Shown one piece after another: positions 16,447 to 25,399 of a stretch of 45,623 nucleotides of DNA. The DNA is taken from the NCBI GenBank assembly GCA_024402735.1, contig JAKSTE010000001.1:1-45623 (forward strand), read 5' to 3'. The stretch comes from Alphaproteobacteria bacterium. Lineage in GTDB: Bacteria > Pseudomonadota > Alphaproteobacteria > Rs-D84. The notes under the pieces are model-generated. The model was not told where the DNA came from, ran no database searches, and saw only the letters and a list, made by a program, of their open reading frames with translations. The position numbers and the translations under genes were made by a program. Numbering within the stretch: the stretch's first letter is position 1; every line of letters begins with the position of its first letter.

Positions 16447-17592
16447 TTAAAACCCTTTAGACGATAATTGTTGGTCTTTGTGGATGCGAGCATTTTGACA
16501 TAAACCAAACCCAAACATTAAAGATATCAAACTACTTCCGCCAAAAGACATCAATGGTAAAGGCACACCTACGGTTGGTAACAAGCCTAAAACCATGGAT
16601 ATATTTATAAAGTAATAAATGAAAAAGTTCAACATAAAACCAAAACATACCAATTGCCCAAATCTATTTCGGCATGTTTTTGCTGTCCAAAAAAGTATAA
16701 TAATAATAAATGTATATATTAATAATAAGAAGAATGCACCAAGAAAACCAAATTCTTCACCAAACATTGTAAAAATAAAATCAGTTTGTTTTTCTGGTAA
16801 AAAAGATTGTTGAGATTGTGTACCGGATAAATATCCCTTTCCTAAAAAGCCACCACTACCAAAAGCTATTTTTGCTTGTGTTATTTGGTAGCCTGCTCCT
16901 TGTACATCATTTTCGGGGTTTATAAAAGTAATAATTCTTTCTCTTTGATAATCATGCATTCCACCAAACCAAACAACTGGCGCGGAGACCAAAGCTAAGA
17001 TAGCGGCTATAATAAACCATTTTTTATTTGCTCCGACTATATAGAAAATACCAAGACTAATTAATGCTAGAGAAATAGCTGTTCCTAAATCTGGTTGAGC
17101 AACAATTAACCCAAAAGGAACAAATAACATAATTAATGGAATGATATAATTTTTAAATTGGGTTAATTCTACAGAGTTCATCCATGCAAAATAACGTGCT
17201 AATGCTAACACTAAAGCAATTTTTATAAATTCTGATGGTTGAATATTAATAAATCCTAACGATAACCATCGTTGAGCCCCCATTCCTGTAAAGCCGACAA
17301 AAGTAACTAAAATTATAAACAATAAAGCAATAGCATAAATAACATATGCTGATTTAATCCAGGTTTTTATATTAGAAAACGCTGCAAAAAAGAAAACACC
17401 AAGCCCCAAAAAGATTTTTAATAATTGAGATAAGGCATAAGGTTGCCAATTACCACCACCAGCAGAAAACAAAACCAAAACAGATATTCCTAATACAGCA
17501 CATATAGATATAAAAATAGGCCAAGAAAAACGTTCAAGTTTTTCAGAAAAACTCATCATATTTGCATTAGAAACACGAGTCATATTAGCCAT
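16447..17592 (-). CDS. rodA: Rod-shape peptidoglycan glycosyltransferase RodA
   Basis: SEDS-family glycosyltransferase of the elongasome. About ten membrane helices cover the 381 residues. Family motifs are present: GAQRWLSLGFINIQPSEFIKIALVLALARYF near residue 110, the QPDLGTA loop near residue 165, the periplasmic QTDFIFTMFGEEFGFLG near 265, and the C-terminal GVPLPLMSFGGSSL. It overlaps mrdA by eight bases and works with its product, PBP2. Confidence 0.95.
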   Translation of the reverse strand: MANMTRVSNANMMSFSEKLERFSWPIFISICAVLGISVLVLFSAGGGNWQPYALSQLLKIFLGLGVFFFAAFSNIKTWIKSAYVIYAIALLFIILVTFVGFTGMGAQRWLSLGFINIQPSEFIKIALVLALARYFAWMNSVELTQFKNYIIPLIMLFVPFGLIVAQPDLGTAISLALISLGIFYIVGANKKWFIIAAILALVSAPVVWFGGMHDYQRERIITFINPENDVQGAGYQITQAKIAFGSGGFLGKGYLSGTQSQQSFLPEKQTDFIFTMFGEEFGFLGAFFLLLIYTFIIIILFWTAKTCRNRFGQLVCFGFMLNFFIYYFINISMVLGLLPTVGVPLPLMSFGGSSLISLMFGFGLCQNARIHKDQQLSSKGF

Positions 17593-19357
17593 TTGTTAAT
17601 AATTCCTTTAACATATTAGCTGCTGTTCTAGCCGCTGGACCGCTTCCACCAGAGTGTTCTGTAATAACACAAACTGCGTATTTCGGGTTGTTTGTAGGCG
17701 CATATCCAACAAACAATCCGTGATTTCTTAAATTCCATTTTAGCTGATCGTTTGTTAGCACACCGGTTTGACGTTCTGATTTAGAAATACTACGAACCTG
17801 AGAAGTTCCTGTTTTACCACCCATTCTTTTACCGTTAACATTTATCGCACTTCCGGCAGCTGTCCCACCTTTTTTGGTAACCTGTTCTAGACCATTTAAT
17901 ACATGTTTAATATTTTTTTGTTGTATACCAAGTGTCTTAAATTTTTGGTTTTTCTCAGAAAAAATCAAATGAGGTGTAACTTTTTTATTAGATGCAACAC
18001 GTGCCATCATAGTTGCTAGTTGAAGACAGTTTGTTAGTGTGTATCCTTGGCCTATTCCTGAAATAATTGTATCTCCGTGTACCCAATTATATCCGATGTT
18101 TTTTTCTTTCCAATGTCTATCAGGAAGTATACCAGCCATTTCGTTTGTAAATATTCCATCTAAATATTTTTGGTTTAACCCTAATTTCAAAGCCATTTCT
18201 TTTATGGCGTCTATACCGATTCTAAGAGCAACTTGATAAAAATAAACGTCACAAGAATGTTTTAATGCCCCAGTAAGGTCTTCCCATCCATGACCTTTTG
18301 GCTCCCAACAATGATATTTGTGATTTCCATATTCCCAATATCCAGGACAAAAGATTTTTTCTGTTGGTGTAATAGCGCCAGCTTCGAGGGCAGCTAAAGC
18401 AACAATTATTTTAAATGTTGATCCTGGTGGATATAAACCTTCTATGGTTTTATTCATAAATGGTTTAGCAATATCTGATAATAAAGAAGCTATATATTCT
18501 TCCCCGTCATCTTTTTCAAAAATATTTGGATCAAAACTAGGTGTAGATGCCATGGCTAACATAGAACCTGAAACTATATCTAAAGCTACACCACACCCTG
18601 CTTTATTTATCACTAATGAATCATATAAAATTTTTTGAACGTTTTCTTTTATGGTTATTTTTAAATCAGATCCTATTTGAGAAGGTATGTGTTGAGACTT
18701 GTCTTCGCCGGTTATTCTACCCAAAGCATTAGTTAACATAACTGTTTGTCCTGGGGTTCCAGACAAAATATCATTAAATTGTTTTTCTAGTCCGGATATT
18801 CCTGTTGTAAAGAATGGAGCGTTAGGAACTGGTTTTTTGGGTTCTCCAACATATCCAAAAATTTGTGCTCCAGCAGGCCCCATTTCGTATACTCTAGAAA
18901 AGCCATTATAAATGTGTAAACCAGGAATGTTTTTTGCAGACAGTTGAGCTAATTTATTCCAATTATGATTTTCACCAATTAATACAGGTTGAAAAGATCT
19001 TTGTTTTTTTATAGTTCGCCAAATTCTATCAATAGATTTCTTTTTTAATTTTAAATGATTGGCAACAGTTTGTACTAGATTGTCTAAATTATCAGATTCT
19101 TCAGGAATAATATATATTCTGTAAGTCTGAGTGTCTCTAGAAATAATATTTCCCGATCCGGATATAATATTACCTCGTTGAGGCATATTTATTTGAATTC
19201 TAAAAGAATTGCTTTCGCTTTTTTTGGTGTAGTCTTTGAAATCAAAAACTTGCATTTGTAACATTCTTAAAACCAATACAGAAGTTAAAACAGCTCCACC
19301 TGCTAAAAATAAAGCACTACGTCTATCAAAAGTTTGAGCAACCTCTGTATCTATCAT
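17585..19357 (-). CDS. mrdA: Penicillin-binding protein 2 (elongation-specific transpeptidase)
   Basis: Class B PBP that cross-links lateral-wall peptidoglycan. A single N-terminal membrane helix (about residues 12-32) is followed by the pedestal domain and the transpeptidase domain. The active-site SxxK is PGSTFKII, the second motif is SCD in LKHSCDVYFYQ, and the third is GGKTGTSQV. PBP2-type signatures such as GRITGEDKSQ and GLYPPGSTFK are clear. Length 590 residues is normal. The ATG overlaps the mreD stop (ATGA). mreB, often in the same operon, is about 19 kb away here. Confidence 0.95.
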   Translation of the reverse strand: MIDTEVAQTFDRRSALFLAGGAVLTSVLVLRMLQMQVFDFKDYTKKSESNSFRIQINMPQRGNIISGSGNIISRDTQTYRIYIIPEESDNLDNLVQTVANHLKLKKKSIDRIWRTIKKQRSFQPVLIGENHNWNKLAQLSAKNIPGLHIYNGFSRVYEMGPAGAQIFGYVGEPKKPVPNAPFFTTGISGLEKQFNDILSGTPGQTVMLTNALGRITGEDKSQHIPSQIGSDLKITIKENVQKILYDSLVINKAGCGVALDIVSGSMLAMASTPSFDPNIFEKDDGEEYIASLLSDIAKPFMNKTIEGLYPPGSTFKIIVALAALEAGAITPTEKIFCPGYWEYGNHKYHCWEPKGHGWEDLTGALKHSCDVYFYQVALRIGIDAIKEMALKLGLNQKYLDGIFTNEMAGILPDRHWKEKNIGYNWVHGDTIISGIGQGYTLTNCLQLATMMARVASNKKVTPHLIFSEKNQKFKTLGIQQKNIKHVLNGLEQVTKKGGTAAGSAINVNGKRMGGKTGTSQVRSISKSERQTGVLTNDQLKWNLRNHGLFVGYAPTNNPKYAVCVITEHSGGSGPAARTAANMLKELLTNG

Positions 19358-19803
19358 ATTCTTACTCTGTTAGAAAATATTGATACTAATATATATGTTA
19401 TAGACAATAATAAAAATAACCAAATATTATTTAATAACAATATTCCGTTTATATGAAACAACGTTAATAAGAAAATACCTATTCCTATAAACGTCATGAA
19501 AATAAACAAGGCGTTTTTTTCTGCGTGATTAATATTGATAATAGTTTGAAAGCCGTTTAAAGCATAAGTAAGACAAAACAAAGAAGTCCAAAACAATGGT
19601 ATTCCAGACAAATAATCTATTAAAAAACAAATAATTACACCAAAAACACTAAACCAATAAATTGGTTTTACAAATGTGTAATAAAAAATTGGAGCTAAAG
19701 CTAAAATTCCAGCAGGATTCCAAAAAGGAGTTGATAAGCGCCATAATAACAATGTGATCAAAAATGGCGCTAACGTTTTTAAAGTATTACATATTTGTAA
19801 CAT
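19354..19803 (-). CDS. mreD: Rod shape-determining membrane protein MreD
   Basis: The 149-residue integral membrane protein has four to five hydrophobic helices. Sequence identity in this family is low, so the call rests on size, helices and the conserved order mreC-mreD-mrdA-rodA. The start ATG overlaps the mreC stop (TAATG). The stop codon TGA is followed at once by an in-frame TAG, and the TGA is shared with the mrdA start in ATGATAG. Confidence 0.8.
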   Translation of the reverse strand: MLQICNTLKTLAPFLITLLLWRLSTPFWNPAGILALAPIFYYTFVKPIYWFSVFGVIICFLIDYLSGIPLFWTSLFCLTYALNGFQTIININHAEKNALFIFMTFIGIGIFLLTLFHINGILLLNNIWLFLLLSITYILVSIFSNRVRI

Positions 19804-20624
19804 TATTTATAAGAGCCTTGGTTATTAAATTTTAAAATCAAAACCCTGGATACTTCTTGTGGTTTTAATACTTTAACATTCGTTTCGTTTATAGTGTTTC
19901 CAACATAAATACCGCTAGGTAAAACACCACTAATATTACTAGTTATTAATTGTAGGTCTTTACTTGTTTTAAATTTTGGGTCGCTTAAAAAAACTAATGA
20001 CGAATTGTTTTTGCCATTACCTTGTAAAAAACCATAAACATCAGACCCAGATATTCTTACTGCGATATTAGAATCTGTATCTGTTAAAGATCTAACTCTT
20101 GAAAAACGATCTCCAACATCCATTATTATACCTATTAATCTATTATCAAAAGAAACAACGGCCATACCCTTCTCTACACCTTCTTTAGATCCTTTGTTTA
20201 TAGAGAATATATTGTGATAAAAAGGATTGGTTATAGAAAAAATATCTGCGACAATTGTTTTATAAGGAGATGTTTTTACTACATCTAATTCTTTTTCCAA
20301 CTTTTTGTTTTCTTTGATTGCTATATCACAAGAGTACTTTTGAGCTAAAGCTTCATCTAGTTTTGCTCTTAATTCCTCGTTTTCAGAACGTATTGAAGAT
20401 AATTCTTTTATGTTTGATATACCTTTACCAATAGCTCTTATAGGCCAAGAAATTACAGAACCAGTCCAATGAGCTACAGGTAAAACAACATGAGCTACAG
20501 AATTCATAATAGAATAATCTGGTTTATCCATGAGTATATATATAAAAAAAACAGGTAAAACAGCTGCAGAAAGAGCTGCTTTTATAATTTTGTTAAGCCT
20601 GAAAGATTGTTTGTTTTTTATCAT
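19803..20624 (-). CDS. mreC: Rod shape-determining protein MreC
   Basis: Bitopic inner-membrane scaffold of the elongasome: a membrane helix (about residues 14-32), a periplasmic coiled coil (about residues 65-105, LSSIRSENEELRAKLDEAL), then two beta domains with the MreC patterns VVSFDNRLIGIIMDVG and GSDVYGFLQGNG. The ATG at 20624 gives 273 residues and a normal short cytoplasmic tail. An in-frame start at 20693 would add 23 residues that cross into the rpmI promoter and is unlikely. No strong Shine-Dalgarno sequence is seen at the chosen start. Confidence 0.88.
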   Translation of the reverse strand: MIKNKQSFRLNKIIKAALSAAVLPVFFIYILMDKPDYSIMNSVAHVVLPVAHWTGSVISWPIRAIGKGISNIKELSSIRSENEELRAKLDEALAQKYSCDIAIKENKKLEKELDVVKTSPYKTIVADIFSITNPFYHNIFSINKGSKEGVEKGMAVVSFDNRLIGIIMDVGDRFSRVRSLTDTDSNIAVRISGSDVYGFLQGNGKNNSSLVFLSDPKFKTSKDLQLITSNISGVLPSGIYVGNTINETNVKVLKPQEVSRVLILKFNNQGSYK

Positions 20625-20666
20625 CGAATGTACTGTAGCGAAATTTAACGAATATTCAATAAAAAC

Positions 20667-20694
20667 TTGATTTTTCTTTTTATTCTGCCACAAT
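20667..20694 (+). promoter_or_regulatory. Promoter of the rpmI-rplT-pheS-pheT operon
   Basis: TTGATT (20667-20672) and CACAAT (20689-20694) with 16-base spacing. This places the start of transcription near 20701, just ahead of a leader hairpin. Confidence 0.5.
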
Positions 20695-20709
20695 TAGACC
20701 CAACCGACA

Positions 20710-20725
20710 TGGCAAGGCATTGCCA
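20710..20725 (+). promoter_or_regulatory. Hairpin in the rpmI leader (possible L20 autoregulatory site)
   Basis: TGGCAA-GGCA-TTGCCA forms a perfect 6-bp stem with a tetraloop, GC-rich against its surroundings, in the 5' leader of rpmI and with no T run after it. L35-L20 operons are commonly autoregulated by L20 binding to leader RNA; whether this hairpin does so is inference. Confidence 0.35.
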
Positions 20726-20750
20726 CGAGGAAATACAAAAAGGATAAAAA

Positions 20751-20954
20751 ATGCCAAAAATGAAAACAAAATCGTACTTAAAAAAACGTGCGTCTATGAC
20801 TGCAACCGGTAAAATTCGCGTTGCTAGAAATGCTCACCACAAATGTTTGTTGCATAAATCCAAACGTGCTAATAACGCTGGATCTAAACCACAATATTTG
20901 AATGAAAACATGATGGGTCAGGCAAAAATCTTGGCTCCATATGGATTGAAATAA
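20751..20954 (+). CDS. rpmI: 50S ribosomal protein bL35
   Basis: The 67-residue basic protein begins MPKMKTKSYLKKRASMTATGKIR and has the bL35 patterns HHKCLLHKSKRAN. AAAGGA lies at good spacing before the ATG. It is the first gene of the rpmI-rplT-pheS-pheT operon; infC, often ahead of it, is not here, and the gene has its own promoter. Confidence 0.96.
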   Translation: MPKMKTKSYLKKRASMTATGKIRVARNAHHKCLLHKSKRANNAGSKPQYLNENMMGQAKILAPYGLK

Positions 20955-20969
20955 TAAGGGGGCGTAATT

Positions 20970-21338
20970 ATGGCAAGAGTAAAACGCGGAACAACCGTAA
21001 AACAGAAACATAAAAAGATACTTGATCGTGCTAAAGGTTATTTAGCTCGTCATCATTCTACTTATCGTGCTGCAAGAGAAAAAACAGAAAAAGCAGGACA
21101 ATATGCATACCGCGATCGCCGTGCAAAAAAACGTGATTTTCGTTCTTTGTGGATCGTTCGTATAAATGCAGCTGTTCGTGCAAATGGTTTGACTTACAGC
21201 CAGTTCATGAATGGATTGAAGAAAGCAGGTGTTGTTTTGGACCGTAAAGTTTTGGCTCAAATGGCATACGATGCAGATAAAAGCTTCAATACATTAATTG
21301 AAACTGCAAAACGATTTATTGCTCCATCTGCTAAATAA
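20970..21338 (+). CDS. rplT: 50S ribosomal protein bL20
   Basis: The 122-residue protein opens with MARVKRGTTVKQKHKKILDRAKGY, and carries the family patterns YAYRDRRAKKRDFRSLWIVRINAAVR and YSQFMNGLKKAGVVLDRKVLAQMA. Length and composition are normal. bL20 is an early assembly factor of the 50S subunit and in many bacteria represses its own operon. The gene follows rpmI by 15 bases, with AAGGGGG as ribosome binding site. Confidence 0.97.
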   Translation: MARVKRGTTVKQKHKKILDRAKGYLARHHSTYRAAREKTEKAGQYAYRDRRAKKRDFRSLWIVRINAAVRANGLTYSQFMNGLKKAGVVLDRKVLAQMAYDADKSFNTLIETAKRFIAPSAK

Positions 21339-21370
21339 CACTTGGCGGCAAGGTTTTGTTTTGTCATAAT

Positions 21371-21398
21371 AAGGCCGTAGAGATACGGTCTTATTTTA
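21371..21398 (+). terminator. Hairpin with short T tract between rplT and pheS (partial terminator)
   Basis: AAGGCCGTA-GAGA-TACGGTCTT forms a 9-bp stem (one G-T pair) at 21371-21392, followed by ATTTTAAT. The weak T tract suggests incomplete termination that would lower pheS-pheT expression relative to the ribosomal genes. No Phe-rich leader peptide is seen here. Confidence 0.5.
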
Positions 21399-21413
21399 AT
21401 ATACGGGGAAAAA

Positions 21414-22358
21414 ATGAAAGACGATATACAAAAAGTTGATTCTTTAGAAAAATTGCAGGAACTATATACAGCTACATTTGGTAAAAATGGGACGATGACA
21501 GCTAAATTAAAAACGATGGCTACTTTATCAAATGAAGAAAGAGCAGTTTTAAATAACGAAAACACAGAATTACGTCAATTGTTTAAACAAAAACAAACAG
21601 AATTAGAAAACGCTGCTTTAAATGCTAAATTGGCAACAGAAGCTGTTGACGTAACTTTAGATGTTGAGCCAGAGAACAAAGGAACATTACATCCTTTGAC
21701 GTGGGCTTTAAAAGAGATCGCTGCTATTTTAGAATCTTTCGGTTATACCTTATGGACTGGTCCAGAAGTAGAGGATGATTGGCATAATTTTACAGCTTTA
21801 AATACACCCGAATATCATCCTGCTAGAGATATGCAAGACAGTTTTTTCTTTGAAAATGGAAATGTTATGCGTACACAAACTAGTTCCATACAGATTCGTG
21901 CTATGGAAAAACTTGGTGCCCCTATTAAAATGTTTGGTATAGGATCAACATACCGCAAAGAAATGGATGCAACACATTCCCCGATGTTTCATCAGATAGA
22001 AGGTTTATATGTTGATAAAAATGTAACAATGTCTGATTTAATAGGTACTTTGCGTGCATTGTTATCAAAGTTTTTCGAAAAAGAAATAGAAATACGTATT
22101 AGACCATCATATTTTCCATTTACAGAACCTTCTGTAGAATTTGATATGAAATGGGAAGGTGGCAAATGGTTAGAAATGGGTGGTGCGGGTATGGTTCATC
22201 CAAATGTTTTGCGTAATTGTAAAATTGATCCTGAAAAATATCAGGGCTTTGCTTTTGGTTTTGGATGGGATAGATTAGCAATGCTTAAATATGGTTTAAC
22301 TGATTTGCGTCCTTTTTATGATGGTGATGTACGTTGGTTAAAAAACAATGGCTTTTAA
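21414..22358 (+). CDS. pheS: Phenylalanine--tRNA ligase alpha subunit PheS
   Basis: Catalytic subunit of the class II synthetase. The class II motifs are visible: SFGYTLWTGPEVEDDWHNFTALNTPEYHPARDMQDSF as motif 1 region, MRTQTSSIQIRAM, then FGIGSTYRKEMDATHSPMFHQIEGL as motif 2, and GFAFGFGWDRLAMLKYG as motif 3. At 314 residues it is a little short, because the N-terminal coiled coil that contacts tRNA is reduced. GGGG precedes the ATG at good distance. pheT follows after 15 bases. Confidence 0.95.
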   Translation: MKDDIQKVDSLEKLQELYTATFGKNGTMTAKLKTMATLSNEERAVLNNENTELRQLFKQKQTELENAALNAKLATEAVDVTLDVEPENKGTLHPLTWALKEIAAILESFGYTLWTGPEVEDDWHNFTALNTPEYHPARDMQDSFFFENGNVMRTQTSSIQIRAMEKLGAPIKMFGIGSTYRKEMDATHSPMFHQIEGLYVDKNVTMSDLIGTLRALLSKFFEKEIEIRIRPSYFPFTEPSVEFDMKWEGGKWLEMGGAGMVHPNVLRNCKIDPEKYQGFAFGFGWDRLAMLKYGLTDLRPFYDGDVRWLKNNGF

Positions 22359-22373
22359 TGAAGGGGATACAAA

Positions 22374-24698
22374 ATGAAATGGACATATAATTGGTTGAAA
22401 CAGTATTTAGATACAAATTTATCCCCAGATCAAATTGCTGATAAATTAACATCTATTGGTTTAGAGGTAGAAGATTTATATATACCTATTTTACCTATAG
22501 CGGCAAAAATAGTTGAATGTGTTCCACATGAAAACTCTGATCATTTACATGTTTTAAAAGTAGACGACGGATCTGGTACTTTACGCCAGGTTGTTTGCGG
22601 CGCTCCAAATGCTCGTGTTGGATTGGTGTCTGCTCTAGCAATACCAGGATGTAAAATAGGAGATATTGAAATACAACCAGGAAAACTTCGTGGTGTTGAA
22701 TCTAATGGTATGATGTGTAGCGCAAAAGAACTTGGTTTAAGTGAAGATCATACAGGAATAATAGAACTTGATGAAACCAAAGAAGTTATAGGACAACCAA
22801 TATCTGCTTTGTCGGAAACAGGAAGTGCTGTTTTTGATACTTCAATTACTCCGAATAGACCAGATTATTTATCTGTACGTGGTATAGCATTAGATTTATC
22901 TGCTGCATCTGCAGGAATTTATAAGGCAGAACATTTGTCTGATTTGGATTTGTTAAATGGTTCTAGATCGGTACATGTTTTAGCAGAAGCAGAATGCCCT
23001 ACTTATCGTTTTTGTGAAATCCATGGTATAAAAAACACAACGTCAGATAAAAAAATAGCATCTTGTTTAATAGGGGCTGGTATTAATCCAAAAAATGCAG
23101 CAGTTGATGCAACTAATTATATTTGTTACGACATGGCACAACCTATGCATTGTTTTGATGCAGATAAGGTTATTGGTGATATTACAGTTCGTTTAGCAAA
23201 AGAAGGAGAATCTTTTAAAGATTTGTTTGGTAGCGAACACACATTAACAAATAAAGATTTAGTTATAACAGATGACGAAGGTATTTTAGCTTTAGCAGGT
23301 GTTATTGGTGGGCAAAGAGCATCTACTACTATGGATACTAAAAATATTATTTTAGAGTCTGCTTATTTTGATCCAGTTACAGTACGTAAAACATCAAAAC
23401 GTATAGGTGTATCTACTGATTCTTCTTATAGATATGAACGTGGAATAAACCCTTCTATTTCTGGAGAGGCTTTAGCAAACGCTGTAAAAATAATTACAAG
23501 TGTTTGTGGTGGTGCGGTTGTTAATGTAGCTTGTTGTGGAAGAGATAATTATTCGCCAAATAAAGTTTCTTACAAACCAGAACTGTTTGCAAAAAAGACA
23601 GGTTTGCAAATGGAAGAACAGGTTCAGTTGGATATATTAAACAAATTGCAATTTAATGTTCAAAAAGAAAAAGATGGAACTTGGATGATAACACCAAATC
23701 CATCTAGGGTGGATATACAAATTGCAGAAAATATTGTTTCTGAATTAATACGTATATATGGATATGAAAAAATAGGTTTTTCCTCTTATCCTGAAAATAC
23801 AATAAATGTTTCACATAATGATATGAATTTGCCATTAAAAGAAAAATTAGCTAATCGTGGTTTGAATGAAAGTGCATCTTTTGGTTTTGGTAATTCAAAA
23901 ATAGAAACAATGTTATCTGATAAACCTATTATAAAAATAGCAAATCCTATAACGATAGATTTGGATACTGCACGCAATACATTGTTAGAAAATTTATTAA
24001 TAGCAGTTTCTAATAACGAAAAACGTGGTTTTTCAGATTGAAATTTATTTGAAGTAGGAACGGTTTTTGATGGAGATAAACCAGAAGAACAACATACTTC
24101 TTTGTGTATTGTTCGTACAGGAATGACGTCGCAAAAACATTGGATGAACAGATTCCGTAGTGTAGATGTTTTTGATGTAAAAGCAGATATTATTTCTATG
24201 CTTGGAGCCCAAAAATTTACAATACGTACAGATAATGCTCCTTTGTGGGCACACCCATATAAATACGGGGCAATAGTTCAGGGCACAAAAGTTTTGGCAG
24301 AATTTGGTCAATTACATCCTTCTGTAGCAAAACAGATGCATATAAAAACACCTGTTATGATAGCTATAGTTGAAGATATTAATAATTTACCGATAAATGC
24401 TAAAAACAAAAAAATACCTGTTACTGACTTCATGCCAATTACGCGTGATTTTGCATTTATTGTTGATAATACTTTCCCTGCAGAAAAAGTTATATCTACA
24501 GCTGTTTCTTCAGATAAAAACATATCAGAAGTTACAGTTTTTGATTCTTTCGACATGGGTGATGGTAAAAAATCTATAGCATTTACTATAAAGATTTATC
24601 CTGAAAAGAATATGACAGATGAACAATTGTTGTGTATTCAAAATATAGTGATAAATAATGTTGAAAAGAAATGTAATGCTAAAATAAGAGACAAATAA
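22374..24698 (+). CDS. pheT: Phenylalanine--tRNA ligase beta subunit PheT, interrupted by an in-frame UGA
   Basis: The frame stays open for 774 codons apart from one TGA at 24039-24041. The N-terminal part (to 24041) contains the tRNA-binding EMAPII-like domain, the B3/B4 domain (TNYICYDMAQPMHCFDAD) and B5. After the TGA the same frame continues at once with NLFEVGTVF, the conserved LFE-G pattern, and runs through the class II-like core to the C-terminal anticodon-binding FDX domain (PITRDFAFIVDN), ending in TAA. The codon sits in GFSD-stop-NLFEVG, where Trp would fit and family members vary. All Trp codons in the other genes are TGG. Possible causes are a TGG-to-TGA change read by a suppressor or near-cognate tRNA, UGA recoding, or a base error. 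An internal start at 24102 gives no functional subunit. Confidence 0.88.
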
Positions 24699-24702
24699 AA
24701 AA

Positions 24703-24726
24703 ATACCGGCATTTGCCGGTGTTTTT
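24703..24726. terminator. Bidirectional terminator between pheT and nth
   Basis: ACCGGC-ATTT-GCCGGT (24705-24720), with a T run on the plus side and, on the minus strand, ATTTTTTTATTTG. It has the same architecture and loop as the other CCGG terminators of the window, here with a compensated T-A to C-G change in the last pair of the stem. Confidence 0.88.
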
Positions 24727-25399
24727 ATATGTTTTTGTCTTTTGAATTACACCATTTGCTTACAGGGCATTTGTCACATTGTGGACGAATGGCTTTACAT
24801 GTGTATCTGCCATGTAAGACCATAACATGGTTTACTATTTCGTGGTAAACAGATGGTATTATTTTTAATAATTTTTCTTCAACCTTTTCTGGTGTGTTAT
24901 CCGATTTTTTTACCCATCCGAATCTGTGTGATAATCTAAATACATGGGTGTCTACACCAATATTTGGTGCTCCCCATAATACATTCATAATAACATTAGC
25001 GGTTTTTTGGCCTATACCAGGTAATTTCATTAACTCTTGTCTAGAATGGTATTTTTTAGGGAATTTATAATTATTGTTGTTACTATTTTTGTCTTTTAGT
25101 TGTTGTGATAATAAAATTATGTTTTTAGCTTTGTTGTTAAAGAAAGATATCACGTGTATGTGTTTTTTTAAACCTTCTTCTCCCAGTTTTAACATGGTGT
25201 CAGGAGTAGATGCTATTTTAAATAAGTCAGGTGTAACTTCGTTTACTTTTTTGTCTGTAGCTTGAGCCGACAAAATAACAGCAACAGCAAAGGCGAACTC
25301 ATTAGTACTGTATAACTCAGACCTAATATTCATATTTAACGTTTTAGAAACATTTTTAAAATAAATATCAGGTGTAAGAGTTATGTTTTGTTTAGTCAT
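24725..25399 (-). CDS. nth: Endonuclease III (DNA glycosylase/AP lyase)
   Basis: Base-excision repair enzyme for oxidised pyrimidines. The helix-hairpin-helix LMKLPGIGQKTANVIMNVLWG holds the catalytic Lys, and VDTHVFRLSHRFGW the catalytic Asp. The C-terminal [4Fe-4S] ligands are in CKAIRPQCDKCPVSKWC. Length 224 residues is normal. The gene overlaps the Cys-rich gene before it by eight bases and is probably transcribed with ileS. Confidence 0.95.
   Translation of the reverse strand: MTKQNITLTPDIYFKNVSKTLNMNIRSELYSTNEFAFAVAVILSAQATDKKVNEVTPDLFKIASTPDTMLKLGEEGLKKHIHVISFFNNKAKNIILLSQQLKDKNSNNNNYKFPKKYHSRQELMKLPGIGQKTANVIMNVLWGAPNIGVDTHVFRLSHRFGWVKKSDNTPEKVEEKLLKIIPSVYHEIVNHVMVLHGRYTCKAIRPQCDKCPVSKWCNSKDKNI

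Noticed and set aside
24102..24698. A separate gene starting at the internal ATG 24102
   Set aside because: It is the in-frame continuation of pheT, and the 20 codons between the UGA and this ATG already match PheT (LFEVG), so it is one interrupted gene.
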